A DNA stretch of 64,000 nt, from assembly GCA_965140365.1 (NCBI GenBank), contig OZ223196.1, one strand, 5' to 3'. The translations under genes were made by a program, and so were the position numbers. The notes beneath the pieces are model-generated. The model worked only from the letters and a program-made list of their open reading frames with translations. It had not been told where the DNA came from and made no database searches. Shown here one piece after another: positions 25,939 through 35,599 of this stretch. This stretch comes from Hydrogenovibrio sp965140365. GTDB lineage: Bacteria > Pseudomonadota > Gammaproteobacteria > Thiomicrospirales > Thiomicrospiraceae. Position 1 is the stretch's first letter; each line of letters starts with the position of its first letter.

Positions 25939-26009
25939 ATTTCTTAAGATTGTTGAACGGCTAAATACGCTATAATAACGCAACAATACGCAACAATGGA
26001 AAGAAGAAT

Positions 26010-27026
26010 ATGGCCCTCGGTGACATTCGCAACGACTGGACGCTTGATGAAATCAAAACCATTATGAATCAACCGTTTAACGACTTGATCTTTCAAGCCC
26101 AAACGGTGCATCGCCAACATTTCAACCCCAATGAAGTTCAAACCAGCACGCTGGTGAACATCAAGTCCGGCGGTTGTGCGGAAGACTGCGCCTATTGTTC
26201 GCAAAGTGCTCGCAACCAGACCCAAGTCGAAAAAGAACAGATGATGGAAGTACAGGAAGTCATCGAACAGGCGTTGGCCGCTAAGGAAAAAGGCGCCACT
26301 CGTCTGTGTATGGGTGCTGCCTGGCGTAACCCAACCAAAAAAGACTTTCCCCGCGTGTTGGAAATGGTACGCGTCGTCAAGGATTTAGGACTGGAAACCT
26401 GTCTGACGCTTGGCATGCTCAACGACGATCAGGTTGCGCAACTCAAAGACGCCGGGTTGGACTACTACAACCACAACCTCGACACCTCCGAAGCCTTCTA
26501 CCCGAAAATCATCACCACACGTAATTATCAGGATCGTCTCGATACCATCGACAAGGTGCAAAAAGCCGGCATCAATGTCTGTTCCGGCGGCATTATCGGC
26601 ATGGGCGAAGAACACAAAGACCGCGCCGAGCTGATCCGTACCTTCGCCACCATGCGTCACCACCCGAATTCCGTCCCAATCAACCTATTGGTGCCGATTG
26701 AAGGCACCCCGCTGGCGCATATGAAAGGCAAAACCGATTCCTTTGAATTCATCCGCGTCATCGCCACCGCGCGCATCGTCATGCCGCAAACCTATGTGCG
26801 CTTGTCGGCCGGGCGCATGGAATTGCCGGACGAAGCCCAAGCGTTGTGTTTTCTGGCCGGAGCCAACTCCATTTTCTACGGCGACAAACTGTTGACCACC
26901 GACAACCCGGAAGGCGGACACGACGAACAGTTGTTCGCGAAACTCGGCATCACCATGCAAACAAACGTTAAAGCCGAGATGGCCGCGAAAAAGCTGGCGG
27001 AGCAAGCCACCGAACTGACCGCTTAA
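26010..27026 (+). CDS. bioB: Biotin synthase
   Basis: 338 aa radical-SAM enzyme that inserts sulfur into dethiobiotin. The SAM cluster cysteines are Cys56, Cys60 and Cys63 (CAEDCAYC). Further conserved motifs include YNHNLDTS and the NLLVPIEGTPL region. A GGAAAGAAG ribosome site precedes the ATG. A TATAAT at 25971-25976 is the likely -10 of the bio operon, with a poor -35. It is the first gene of bioBFHC. Confidence 0.98.
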   Translation: MALGDIRNDWTLDEIKTIMNQPFNDLIFQAQTVHRQHFNPNEVQTSTLVNIKSGGCAEDCAYCSQSARNQTQVEKEQMMEVQEVIEQALAAKEKGATRLCMGAAWRNPTKKDFPRVLEMVRVVKDLGLETCLTLGMLNDDQVAQLKDAGLDYYNHNLDTSEAFYPKIITTRNYQDRLDTIDKVQKAGINVCSGGIIGMGEEHKDRAELIRTFATMRHHPNSVPINLLVPIEGTPLAHMKGKTDSFEFIRVIATARIVMPQTYVRLSAGRMELPDEAQALCFLAGANSIFYGDKLLTTDNPEGGHDEQLFAKLGITMQTNVKAEMAAKKLAEQATELTA

Positions 27027-27047
27027 CCAAACAAGTCGGTTCACGTC

Positions 27048-28241
27048 ATGTCTCAAGAATCCATTGAATCCCGTTTTGCACCGATTTTAGCCGAACGGGA
27101 CGCCGCGGCCCTCACCCGGCGTCGGCCGCTCGCCACCTCCGCGCAAACCCCGCAGATGCAAATCAACGGCCTTCAAGTCGTGAACTTTTCATCCAACGAC
27201 TATCTGGGGCTCGCCAATCACCCCAAACTGAAAGAAGCCCTGCAGTCGGTGGACACGCTCAGCTACGGTTCCGGTGCCGCGCATCTGGTCACCGGCCACC
27301 ACCTCGAACACCATCTCCTGGAAGATGAAGTCGCCGACTGGCTCGGATGCGACCGTGCGTTGCTGTTTTCCACCGGCTATATGGCCAACCTCGCCGTACA
27401 GCAAACCTTGATGCAAAAAGGCGACTGGATTCTGGCCGACAAACTCAATCACGCCTCGCTCATTGATGGCGCCCGCTTTTCCGACGCCGACCTGAAACGC
27501 TATCCGCACAACGACATGCAGGCGCTGGAAAAACGCTTGAAACAAGCCCAGGCCGAAAACCGCCAATGCCTCATTGTCACCGACGGCGTTTTCAGCATGG
27601 ACGGGGATTTCGCGCCGCTGGATACCATTCAGACGTTAGCCAAAAACTACCAGGCCTGGCTGTTTGTGGATGATGCCCACGGTTTCGGCGCGGTCGGGCC
27701 ACACGGCCGAGGCACCTTCGAGCAGTTTGGCCTGACACCGGACAACAATACCATCCTAATGGGCACCTTCGGCAAAGCCTTCGGCACCTCCGGTGCCTTT
27801 GTCGCCGGCAGCCAAACCCTGATCGAAACCCTGATTCAACTGGCGCGCCCCTACATTTACACCACCGCCAGTTCCCCCATCAATGCCAAGGTGACACGTC
27901 AAGCCTTGCAGCTGGTGCAAAACGGCGATGACGCACGTCACCAATTGCAACGAAATATCCAACATTTTCGAGACGGCGCGGCGAAAATCGGCCTGACGCT
28001 CTGGCCATCGGAAAGCGCCATTCAACCGATTATGATTGGTGACAGTCAACACGCGCTGGATTGGTCGGAAACACTTAAACAGCAAGGCTATTGGGTCGGT
28101 GCGATTCGCCCGCCCACTGTGCCGAAAAACACCGCGCGCCTGCGCGTGACTTTATCGGCCAGTCATACCCCGCAACAAATCGATGGGTTGCTGGCCGCAT
28201 TGGCGAAGAGTGCCGATGCATTTCAACCGAAGAAACCGTAA
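27048..28241 (+). CDS. bioF: 8-amino-7-oxononanoate synthase
   Basis: 397 aa PLP enzyme of the alpha-oxoamine synthase family that condenses pimeloyl-ACP with L-alanine. The motifs LGLANHPKL, GYMANLAV, DDAHGFGAVG and the PLP lysine in GTFGKAFGTSGAF (near residue 242) are visible. It lies 21 bp after bioB. The palindrome copy at 27650 encodes Gln-Ala-Trp. Confidence 0.97.
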   Translation: MSQESIESRFAPILAERDAAALTRRRPLATSAQTPQMQINGLQVVNFSSNDYLGLANHPKLKEALQSVDTLSYGSGAAHLVTGHHLEHHLLEDEVADWLGCDRALLFSTGYMANLAVQQTLMQKGDWILADKLNHASLIDGARFSDADLKRYPHNDMQALEKRLKQAQAENRQCLIVTDGVFSMDGDFAPLDTIQTLAKNYQAWLFVDDAHGFGAVGPHGRGTFEQFGLTPDNNTILMGTFGKAFGTSGAFVAGSQTLIETLIQLARPYIYTTASSPINAKVTRQALQLVQNGDDARHQLQRNIQHFRDGAAKIGLTLWPSESAIQPIMIGDSQHALDWSETLKQQGYWVGAIRPPTVPKNTARLRVTLSASHTPQQIDGLLAALAKSADAFQPKKP

Positions 28242-28251
28242 AATAGCCGCC

Positions 28252-29109
28252 ATGCCTGAAAACGCTACAATCACGCCCCTTACCCTTCACACCGACATTC
28301 TGCCTTATACCGGGCCGTCTGCGCGTGCAGAAACCGTCGAAAACCTCACCCTGATCCACGGCTGGGCGGCGGAAAACGGCATCTGGCAAGATTGGGCCCT
28401 TCAAACCCTCAGTCCGCATTATCGGGTGCATTTAATCGAGTTGCCGGGGTTCGGACACAGCCCCCACTTCGAGCATTTGGAAAACGACCAAATCGACCAG
28501 GCCTGGCTGGATTCACTGATTCAGGCTTTGCCCGAACACACCCATTTGCTGGGTTGGTCGCTGGGCGGCCTGCTCGCCCAACAAATCGCCTTACGGGAAC
28601 CCGAGCGAATTAAAAGCTTGGTGTGCCTGGCTTCCACGCCGCGCTTCGTCCAGAACGACGGTTGGCGTTGGGCGGTCAGCCCCCCTTTAATGGCCGATTT
28701 CATCAAAGCCCTCGGCGTGGAATACGTCGGGGTCTTGAAACAATTCTGGAACCTGCAACTGCAAGGCACCGAAAACGCTCGCCCGTTGATGAAACGCTTA
28801 CGGCAACACATGAGCCAACGCCATCTGCCGCACTATTCCGGCTTATTACAAGGCTTGTATTTGTTGCGCGATATCGACAACCGTGACGCCCTCATGGAGC
28901 TGACCCAGCCAACGCTTTGGTTGCTGGGCGAACACGACCCGTTGATTCCGAAAGAATTGATTCAGGCCTTAAGCGAGCTGCAACCCGACGGTGAAACCCG
29001 AATTCTAACAGGGGCCGGTCATATGCCGTTCTTTTCCCATCCGGAAGACACCGCGCGTGAATTACTGGCGTTTTTGCACACCCGCCCCTATCATTCCATG
29101 ATTAAATAG
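28252..29109 (+). CDS. bioH: Pimeloyl-ACP methyl ester carboxylesterase
   Basis: 285 aa from the ATG at 28252 (MPENATIT), 10 bp after bioF; an in-frame ATG at 28183 lies inside bioF and is rejected. It has the alpha/beta-hydrolase fold with nucleophile Ser103 in GWSLGG, the acid in LLGEHDPL and the base His in GAGHMPF. It removes the methyl ester from pimeloyl-ACP to end chain building. The palindrome copy at 28497 encodes Gln-Ala-Trp. Confidence 0.95.
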   Translation: MPENATITPLTLHTDILPYTGPSARAETVENLTLIHGWAAENGIWQDWALQTLSPHYRVHLIELPGFGHSPHFEHLENDQIDQAWLDSLIQALPEHTHLLGWSLGGLLAQQIALREPERIKSLVCLASTPRFVQNDGWRWAVSPPLMADFIKALGVEYVGVLKQFWNLQLQGTENARPLMKRLRQHMSQRHLPHYSGLLQGLYLLRDIDNRDALMELTQPTLWLLGEHDPLIPKELIQALSELQPDGETRILTGAGHMPFFSHPEDTARELLAFLHTRPYHSMIK

Positions 29110-29115
29110 TCCTTT

Positions 29116-30066
29116 ATGACCATGCAACATATGACCATGCAACATTTCAGCCGCGCCCATATCCAGAAACATTTTAATCACGCCGCCGTCAGTTATGACG
29201 ACGCGGCCGTTTTACAACGCGAAGTCGCCACCCATTTAGACGAACGGCTCGACTTGGTCACTTTGCAGCCAAAAATCGTTCTGGATGTGGGTGCCGGAAC
29301 CGGCATCCTCACCGAAAAACTGGTGGATCGTTACCCGCAGGCTCGGGTACTGGCGGTGGATTTATCGATTCAAATGCTACAACGCGCTCACACACACTTA
29401 ACCCGCCCGAAATGGCCCGCCTTACCGAAAGCCCTGACCGACAGCTTTAATTTGACCCGCGCCGGCGCGACCTGCCTCAATGCCGATGCCGGACAATTAC
29501 CGCTGTCGGACAATTCGGTTGACCTCATCACCACCAACCTGATGCTGCAATGGTGCGACGACCTGGAGGCCGTGTTTCAGGAATTTCGACGCGTCCTACG
29601 CCCGGACGGTCTGCTGATGTTGACCACCTTCGGGCCGGACACCTTGAAAGAATTACGCCAGGCCTGGTCGGAAGTGGACGAAACCCCGCACGTTAACACC
29701 TTTATCGACATGCACGACATCGGCGATGCCTTGATTCGTAATGGTTTCGGACAACCCGTCATGGACGTGGAACACTTTACACTGACCTACAGCAAACCAA
29801 TGGGCGTGCTGCGCGATCTCAAAGCCATTGGCGCAACGAATGCCACCGAAGGACGACAACATGGTTTGATGGGCAAGCAACGCTTTACGCGTATGTTGGA
29901 AGCTTATGAACAGTTTCGCCGCAATGGCGTGGTGCCCGCGACCTACGAAGTCATTCACGGCCATGCCTGGGCCGCGCAGGAAGTGGTGAAAGGCCCGAAC
30001 CGCAGTCGCGACGGCTTGGTGGAAATCAGTTTGGACGAGTTTGCCAAGCAAACCCGTCAACCTTAA
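29116..30066 (+). CDS. bioC: Malonyl-ACP O-methyltransferase
   Basis: 316 aa SAM-dependent methyltransferase that starts pimelate synthesis. The BioC N-terminal helix (FNHAAVSYDDAAVLQREVA), motif I VLDVGAGTGILTEKL and NLMLQWCDDL are present. The first 30 bases are an exact tandem duplication of ATGACCATGCAACAT, so four in-frame ATGs lie near the start, and the true one is unclear. No bioD or bioA is in the window. The palindrome copy at 29658 encodes Gln-Ala-Trp. Confidence 0.95.
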   Translation: MTMQHMTMQHFSRAHIQKHFNHAAVSYDDAAVLQREVATHLDERLDLVTLQPKIVLDVGAGTGILTEKLVDRYPQARVLAVDLSIQMLQRAHTHLTRPKWPALPKALTDSFNLTRAGATCLNADAGQLPLSDNSVDLITTNLMLQWCDDLEAVFQEFRRVLRPDGLLMLTTFGPDTLKELRQAWSEVDETPHVNTFIDMHDIGDALIRNGFGQPVMDVEHFTLTYSKPMGVLRDLKAIGATNATEGRQHGLMGKQRFTRMLEAYEQFRRNGVVPATYEVIHGHAWAAQEVVKGPNRSRDGLVEISLDEFAKQTRQP

Positions 30067-30130
30067 GTTTGGCTTAGTCTTCGATTGAGTCTTCGGTTTA
30101 GCCTTCTTCGGCTTACTCTTCGATTTACTC
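30067..30130. repeat. Imperfect 6/12-bp-period repeat between convergent genes
   Basis: On the minus strand this stretch is a run of units such as AAGAGT, AAGCCG and AAGACT, directly after the stop codon of the LPP20 gene. In the +1 frame relative to that gene it would encode an alternating Lys tail (KSKSKSKPKKAKPKT). No hairpin terminator is obvious here. Confidence 0.7.
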
Positions 30131-31144
30131 TTATTTAGCCGGCCGCAGTGCCAACCCCATGACCGCATTCAAGCCTTGCGCCTGAAGTTGTTGTTGAAAT
30201 TTCACGGTTACATTTTCGCTCGCCTGGGCAAAACTGTGAGTCGCCTGCCCTTTCAGGTTCAACTTATTCCCGCCGATTTGCACCCCGTCACTGAGCGCGC
30301 GAATGTTCAACGCCATCCGCTCAATATAAAATCCATAGGCTTGCGACTGCGCCACCTCTGACACCAGACGAATATCCGATTTCTGGCCAGGCCTGGCGGT
30401 TTTTGAGATTTGAAACCCCGCCTGACTCAAAGCACTTTGCAAAGGTCCAACCAAGCGTTTCGCACCGGCATCGGCCGTCACCACCAAACGAATTTCAGCT
30501 TTCAAACGCGCGGCCTGTGCTTCAAAGCCTTGTAAAAAATCACTGTAAAGCTGAACATCAAACCCCGCTTGCAACGTTTCCAAAATCAACAAGCGTTGCC
30601 GAAATTCGGCCAAAGCGTCCAGACTGCGGCGATAAAACACGTATTGCGCTAAGGCCCCATCTTTTTGATGGGCGGCTTCTGCGGTTTGCAGCGACTGCAT
30701 TTGCGCTTTCTGCTGGCGTCGTAAATCCTCGAACAGGGCTTGACGGTCCAATGACACCAACGCCACGGTTTTTCCGTAACCTAAGCGCTCCGCGCGCTCG
30801 ACCCGATAATCCCGCAACTGAATGTTCGCCACCTGGGATTGAATTTGTTTTTCCGAGGTGCGTTCAGCGTATTCATAATTGGATTGCGTCACCTGCAAAT
30901 GACTTTGAAAGGTCGCCGAAACCTGCACACTCAGCTTTGAAGCAATATCAACCAACGCCGCTTGAACCGCGTCTTTACGGTTTTGGCCTTCTCCGACACC
31001 ATAAAGTTGGCGAGCCGTGTCCGACGGTGGATTCAAAAACCAATCCGGCGTCGGTTTTTCAGTCGTGGAGAGCGGCTTGACTTCCTGGCCGACACAAGCG
31101 GTCAGAGCAAGCGAAAAAAAACAGAACAGTAAAATCGATTTCAT
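30131..31144 (-). CDS. LPP20-family lipoprotein
   Basis: 337 aa. It has a lipoprotein signal with lipobox LTAC (Cys17). The segment WFLNPPSDTARQLYGVGEGQNRKDAVQAALVDIASKLSVQVSATF matches the LPP20 domain, found in outer-membrane lipoproteins of unknown function. The rest is helical followed by a beta-rich C-terminus. Its start overlaps the stop of the CsgG-like gene by 4 bp, so the two are translationally coupled. Palindrome copy at 30387 (encodes Ala-Arg-Pro-Gly). Confidence 0.82.
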   Translation of the reverse strand: MKSILLFCFFSLALTACVGQEVKPLSTTEKPTPDWFLNPPSDTARQLYGVGEGQNRKDAVQAALVDIASKLSVQVSATFQSHLQVTQSNYEYAERTSEKQIQSQVANIQLRDYRVERAERLGYGKTVALVSLDRQALFEDLRRQQKAQMQSLQTAEAAHQKDGALAQYVFYRRSLDALAEFRQRLLILETLQAGFDVQLYSDFLQGFEAQAARLKAEIRLVVTADAGAKRLVGPLQSALSQAGFQISKTARPGQKSDIRLVSEVAQSQAYGFYIERMALNIRALSDGVQIGGNKLNLKGQATHSFAQASENVTVKFQQQLQAQGLNAVMGLALRPAK

Positions 31145-32160
31145 TGTGAGATCTGCGACAGCGCTTTTTCGCGGTTAGTCATCACGTGATCAATACGCAT
31201 GACGGCTTCGTTAATTTCGTCCACCGGTTCCAGCTGCAGATCATCGGCCAGATGATACAGTCGCTTGGCTTCGACTAAGTCTCCTTGCGCCTCTTTGACC
31301 ACCCCCAAATCGTAGGCGGCCACGTAAGAACGGTTATCCGTCGAATCCAGCAAGGTTCCCAACAAACGCTCGGCCTTATCCAAACGCCCGGCTTCAATGT
31401 ATTCGATGGCCAACGACAAGGTTTTCTTTTGCTCGGGCGTATAATCGATGTCCGGGTCTTCCAATAACGACACCGTCATATGAGTATAATGCGGCGTCAA
31501 TTTATAAACGAAGTTGGTGGCCACTTCCGACGCCAGTAATTCCAACCCGGCGGATTTCGACGGCAATGAACGTGAATCATCCCGGCAGTGCTTCCAGCGA
31601 CGACTTTTCATGTAGGTATCGGCATGGATAATGTCACCCTTCGCCACATCGATCATCTTGATATTGGCGCCCATGGAGATGGTCCGAACGTCACACAGCA
31701 CTTTATACATTCGGAATTCATTGCATTTTTTATCGGCACATCGCATACGTTCTTCGTAATGCCGATCATCCCGCGCGGAAGCGGATGTCACCTCCCCCGT
31801 CACGAAAGCCTGAGCGCCCAGTAACTCGCCCGCTTCCACCAGCTTTGCATCATTCACCACACCACTGTACTGAAAGCGCTGTTCTTTCAGCAACTGATCC
31901 ACTTCGTTACGACTGACGGTGGTGAAATAATAGTTTCCCTCCAACTTTTGTTTGGCCAACGTCGCTTCGATTTTCCCCGCCAACCCGACAGAGTCGTGTT
32001 CAAAAGGTGAAACGGCAATTTGTTTGGTTTGAGCGGCCCGATCGATTTGAGCCGGTTCCAATACTTTCAGTTTCACATTGGTCGCGCAGCCGACCATCGC
32101 CGACGCGCTTGCAACCAACAGACCGGCACGCGCCGCGCTCCAAATTTTCGTACTCATCAT
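31141..32160 (-). CDS. CsgG-like lipoprotein with TPR-type C-terminus
   Basis: 339 aa. A lipoprotein signal ends at Cys25 (MVGCATN). Residues ~45-130 (IAVSPFEH..., VSRNEVDQLLKEQRFQYSGVVND, LLGAQAFVTGEV) resemble the CsgG/curli-assembly fold. A Cys-rich insert (CADKKC, HCRDD) follows, then a helical C-terminus with TPR-like repeats (IEAGRLDKAERLLGTLL, AYDLGVVKEAQGDL). It probably acts at the outer membrane together with the LPP20 protein. It is not a true CsgG, since no curli genes are nearby. Confidence 0.7.
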   Translation of the reverse strand: MMSTKIWSAARAGLLVASASAMVGCATNVKLKVLEPAQIDRAAQTKQIAVSPFEHDSVGLAGKIEATLAKQKLEGNYYFTTVSRNEVDQLLKEQRFQYSGVVNDAKLVEAGELLGAQAFVTGEVTSASARDDRHYEERMRCADKKCNEFRMYKVLCDVRTISMGANIKMIDVAKGDIIHADTYMKSRRWKHCRDDSRSLPSKSAGLELLASEVATNFVYKLTPHYTHMTVSLLEDPDIDYTPEQKKTLSLAIEYIEAGRLDKAERLLGTLLDSTDNRSYVAAYDLGVVKEAQGDLVEAKRLYHLADDLQLEPVDEINEAVMRIDHVMTNREKALSQISQ

Positions 32161-32252
32161 CAGAAGTTTCGTCCAAAGGGTAATTCAGAGTGTTCGACTC
32201 TCGGACCCAAAGGCCCGGATTCGTTATTATTGTATGGCCTCAACGTTGAGAC

Positions 32253-35200
32253 TTAAGCCAGTTTTTTCTCCAGCGCATCCATCAAGTCCAGAATCGAGTT
32301 CGACAGCTCCTGCACAATGATGAAATGCACTTTCGCCTCATCGTCCTGGCCGTCGGCTTTCAAATCATAGGCTTTCATCAAGTCTTTACGCAAGTTCGGA
32401 TACAGCTGCGCCATCAAAGCAAATTCCGCCACATCGCCATAGCGTTCACGACCTTCACCTTGCAGCCAATGGGTAAACCCGGTCGGGTTGTCGAAATCGG
32501 TTCGGGAAGCGGAACCGATATCATTGACATAGGCCTGTAACTTGTTGACCCAGTTTTTGAAAGCGCGTCGAACCAAAGCACGATCCCAATTGTCTTCCGA
32601 TTCCGGTTTGGACAGGGCGGAATGATCGACCTTAAAGCTCTCGATGACCGCCTGACCTCGCGTCAAACCACGGCCCATCGAATCCTGTTGTAAATGGAAG
32701 AATCCGACCTGGTTACGCATTTGATCGGCTTCACCGCGTAAGGTGTCCGCGGCCGCCGCCGTTTCTTCAACTAAGGCCGCATTTTGCTGAGTGACACCGT
32801 CCATCCCCTCAATGGCGCGATTGATTTGTTCGACACTTTGCGTTTGCTCACCATTCGCCAAAGCAATATCGGAAATGAATTGATGCATTTTCAAAATCAC
32901 TTCCACAATGGACGCAAATTCTTTTTCGGAACGTTGCACCAAGGTTTCGCTGTGCGATACCTGATGTACGCTGGTTTCAATCAAGCTGCGAATTTCTTTC
33001 GCGGCATCGGCCGATTTACCGGCCAGGGTACGGACTTCACCCGCCACCACCGCGAAACCACGGCCTTGTTCACCGGCTCGTGCCGCTTCCACCGCCGCAT
33101 TCAAGGCTAACAAATTCGTCTGAAAGGCGATCGAATCAATCAATCCGATAATGTCGGAAATCTTCTGACTCGATTCGGACAGTTCTTTCATCGACACCAT
33201 GGTCTGCGACATGACTTCCGCGCCGTCATCGGCTTGTTTTTTAGCCGCCGAGGCCAGTGCCGAAGCTTCATTGGCATTTTCGGCATTCTTACGAACCGTT
33301 TGCGTGATCATATCCATCGACATGACTGTATCCTGCAGAGTCGCGGCTTGGTTTTGAATACGGTCCGACAAATCGGAACTGCCGGAAGCAATTTGATCCG
33401 ACGCATCATTTACCGTGCGTGACGATACCATCAACTCGGAAATCGCGCGTCCCATGTTTTCCAATGAAGTATTGATGGCGTCTTTCATCACCCCGATTTT
33501 ACCGAGATACTGCCCTTCGACCCGACGCGTCAAATCGCCCTCCGACTGCGCGACCACCACTTCCACCGCTTCGGTAATTCCGGCCTCCAGTTGATCCAAC
33601 GATTCGTTGATATTCTGTTTCAAGGCATCCAATTCGCCCAGTAGCGGAGTATTCAAACGGCTGGAGAAATTCCCTTCCGCGATGGCTTTCATGGTCTGAT
33701 TAATACCGGACACGGCTTCGTGGGTGTTACGCATGGCGTTTTGCAAGTCCTCGACCATGACTTTAAAGTCACCTTCAAAATTCGCCTGCGTTTCGAAATC
33801 GTAAGTCGCTTCGGTCAGACACTGGATAGCCCGCTCCAGTTCCGAAATCACATTTTGAATGTTTTCCGCCGAATGATTGACCTGCCCTTTGAGAATTTCC
33901 AAATCCCCTTTGGCGTCCGCCTTGATGCGGTATTGCAAATCGCCTTTCGACAGCGCCGAAATCATATCGGACACACTGATCATCAGATGCTGAACCGAGG
34001 TCACATAATGGTTAAAGTTACGCGCCATCTGGCCAATTTCATCGTCCAGAACCACATCGGCCCGCACCGACAAACTGCCTTCTTCCGAAGCAATCGACAA
34101 CTTCTGCGTCAAACGGCTCATGGGTTTCAACACATAGTTGCGCATTCGCCAGAAGACTTGGATCAGCAACAGAATGAAGCCGCCGGACATGGCTCCCTGA
34201 GCCACGTAAATCATGAAGTAGGTATCGCTGAGCAATTTATCGAGAATATTCATCGGTTCGGAAATCAGGTGGGCACCGATAAGTTGGTTCCCGGCATGGA
34301 TTTTACCCAGTACCAAAAAGTTATTGCCGACCACCGCATAACCGTTTTCCACCAGCTGTTTACGGTCCGCTTGCCCCATTAGGGGTTTGAGCTTGGAATC
34401 CTCAAACCCTTTCGCGAACGCAAAAGACTGATTCTTCGTTAAATCCAACGCGGCATAATGATGGCGGGACGCTTTTTCCAGCCCGGCAAGTTGTTTTAGT
34501 GGCAAACTCACGCCAACCAGACCAATGGTCTTATCGCCGTAAGGTACTGGCACCAAGGCTTGAATAAAACCGCCTTCGTCCTGAAAGGTAATCCGAGTAA
34601 TGGGTTCGCTTGGAATAGCATCCACCGTAATCGGCACGCCGCTGGAGGCAACCTGCTTCAGGTTTTCATCGAAAATCGCCAAACCGATGCCCGGCATATT
34701 GGCGCGCTTCACATACTGATCGTGATTGACTTGCAGAATCTGCCACAACACCGTGTCCTGGTGATCATAAAGGCCATAAATCACCGCCGAGTTTCCGGCA
34801 ATCCCGACGGCGTTTGTCAACGCAATCTGACTTTGGCTGGCCATTTCCGAATCCAGGTTTTTCAACAGCCGTTCCTGACGTTCGACCACCGCCCCCGCAT
34901 AGAGATTGTCGGCGACATTCTGCAAATACAACTGCAAAGCGGCACTCCACACAATCGCCATCACAATCAACGGCAAAATGGTTTTGCCCATGATGCTTTT
35001 CTGCGGTAGCGGGCTCCAGCGAGCCAGTCGTTGCGACCAAGGCGTCACCACCGTTCCTTTTTTAATTAAACGCTTACCGTCTTTAATCAAACGATAAGCG
35101 CTTTCGGCCAACTCGACTTCATCGCTTTTGATCGGATTTCGGACCGACTTATAGCCGACGATTTCGCCGTTTTCCACCACCGGCGCAATATTGGCTTCCA

Positions 35201-35483
35201 CCCAATAATGGTCACCGTTTTGACGGCGATTTTTGACGTATTGATGCCACGGCTCGCCACGTTTCAAGCACGCCCAGAGGTCTTCAAACACTTTCTCCGG
35301 AACATCCGGATGACGAATCATATTGTGCGGCTGGCCTTTCAGCTCCGCCCAAGTGTAGCCACTGACTTCGATGAAGGCTTCATTCGCATAAACGATATTG
35401 CCCTGCAAGTCTGTTTCCGACACCAAAATATAGCCCTGTGGAATTTGATATTCTTGTTGTGTAACAGGTCCATTGTCTCTCAT
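32253..35483 (-). CDS. PAS-containing methyl-accepting chemotaxis protein with CZB-like tail
   Basis: 1076 aa. The N-terminal cytoplasmic PAS domain is Aer-like (residues ~10-120; GYILVSETDLQGNIVYANEAF, MIRHPDVP). One membrane helix lies near 170-190, a periplasmic sensor of about 230 residues follows, then a second helix near 425-445. HAMP and extra coiled repeats lead to the signalling hairpin (GEQGRGFAVVAGEVRTLAGKSADAA type). The last ~110 residues align by eye with the zinc-binding CZB domain (WVNKLQAYVND, GFTHWLQGEGRERYGDVAEF), but the usual Cys and His ligands are not at their places. It probably senses redox state or a small ligand and signals to CheA. Confidence 0.93.
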   Translation of the reverse strand: MRDNGPVTQQEYQIPQGYILVSETDLQGNIVYANEAFIEVSGYTWAELKGQPHNMIRHPDVPEKVFEDLWACLKRGEPWHQYVKNRRQNGDHYWVEANIAPVVENGEIVGYKSVRNPIKSDEVELAESAYRLIKDGKRLIKKGTVVTPWSQRLARWSPLPQKSIMGKTILPLIVMAIVWSAALQLYLQNVADNLYAGAVVERQERLLKNLDSEMASQSQIALTNAVGIAGNSAVIYGLYDHQDTVLWQILQVNHDQYVKRANMPGIGLAIFDENLKQVASSGVPITVDAIPSEPITRITFQDEGGFIQALVPVPYGDKTIGLVGVSLPLKQLAGLEKASRHHYAALDLTKNQSFAFAKGFEDSKLKPLMGQADRKQLVENGYAVVGNNFLVLGKIHAGNQLIGAHLISEPMNILDKLLSDTYFMIYVAQGAMSGGFILLLIQVFWRMRNYVLKPMSRLTQKLSIASEEGSLSVRADVVLDDEIGQMARNFNHYVTSVQHLMISVSDMISALSKGDLQYRIKADAKGDLEILKGQVNHSAENIQNVISELERAIQCLTEATYDFETQANFEGDFKVMVEDLQNAMRNTHEAVSGINQTMKAIAEGNFSSRLNTPLLGELDALKQNINESLDQLEAGITEAVEVVVAQSEGDLTRRVEGQYLGKIGVMKDAINTSLENMGRAISELMVSSRTVNDASDQIASGSSDLSDRIQNQAATLQDTVMSMDMITQTVRKNAENANEASALASAAKKQADDGAEVMSQTMVSMKELSESSQKISDIIGLIDSIAFQTNLLALNAAVEAARAGEQGRGFAVVAGEVRTLAGKSADAAKEIRSLIETSVHQVSHSETLVQRSEKEFASIVEVILKMHQFISDIALANGEQTQSVEQINRAIEGMDGVTQQNAALVEETAAAADTLRGEADQMRNQVGFFHLQQDSMGRGLTRGQAVIESFKVDHSALSKPESEDNWDRALVRRAFKNWVNKLQAYVNDIGSASRTDFDNPTGFTHWLQGEGRERYGDVAEFALMAQLYPNLRKDLMKAYDLKADGQDDEAKVHFIIVQELSNSILDLMDALEKKLA

Positions 35484-35599
35484 TGTTATCTCTTTCCTGA
35501 TGTTCGATGGCTTAAACGCACAAAAGCGGCAAGACTTCTAACCTCCTGTCAAAAGCCTTTGCAAACCCCTAATAATAACGACGTAGTCTTAATTATCCG

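Noticed and set aside
33720..34382. Long open frame on the plus strand antisense to the chemoreceptor gene
   Set aside because: No ribosome site, low-complexity His/Arg/Phe-rich product and complete overlap with a well-supported gene; it is a by-product of codon usage on the other strand.
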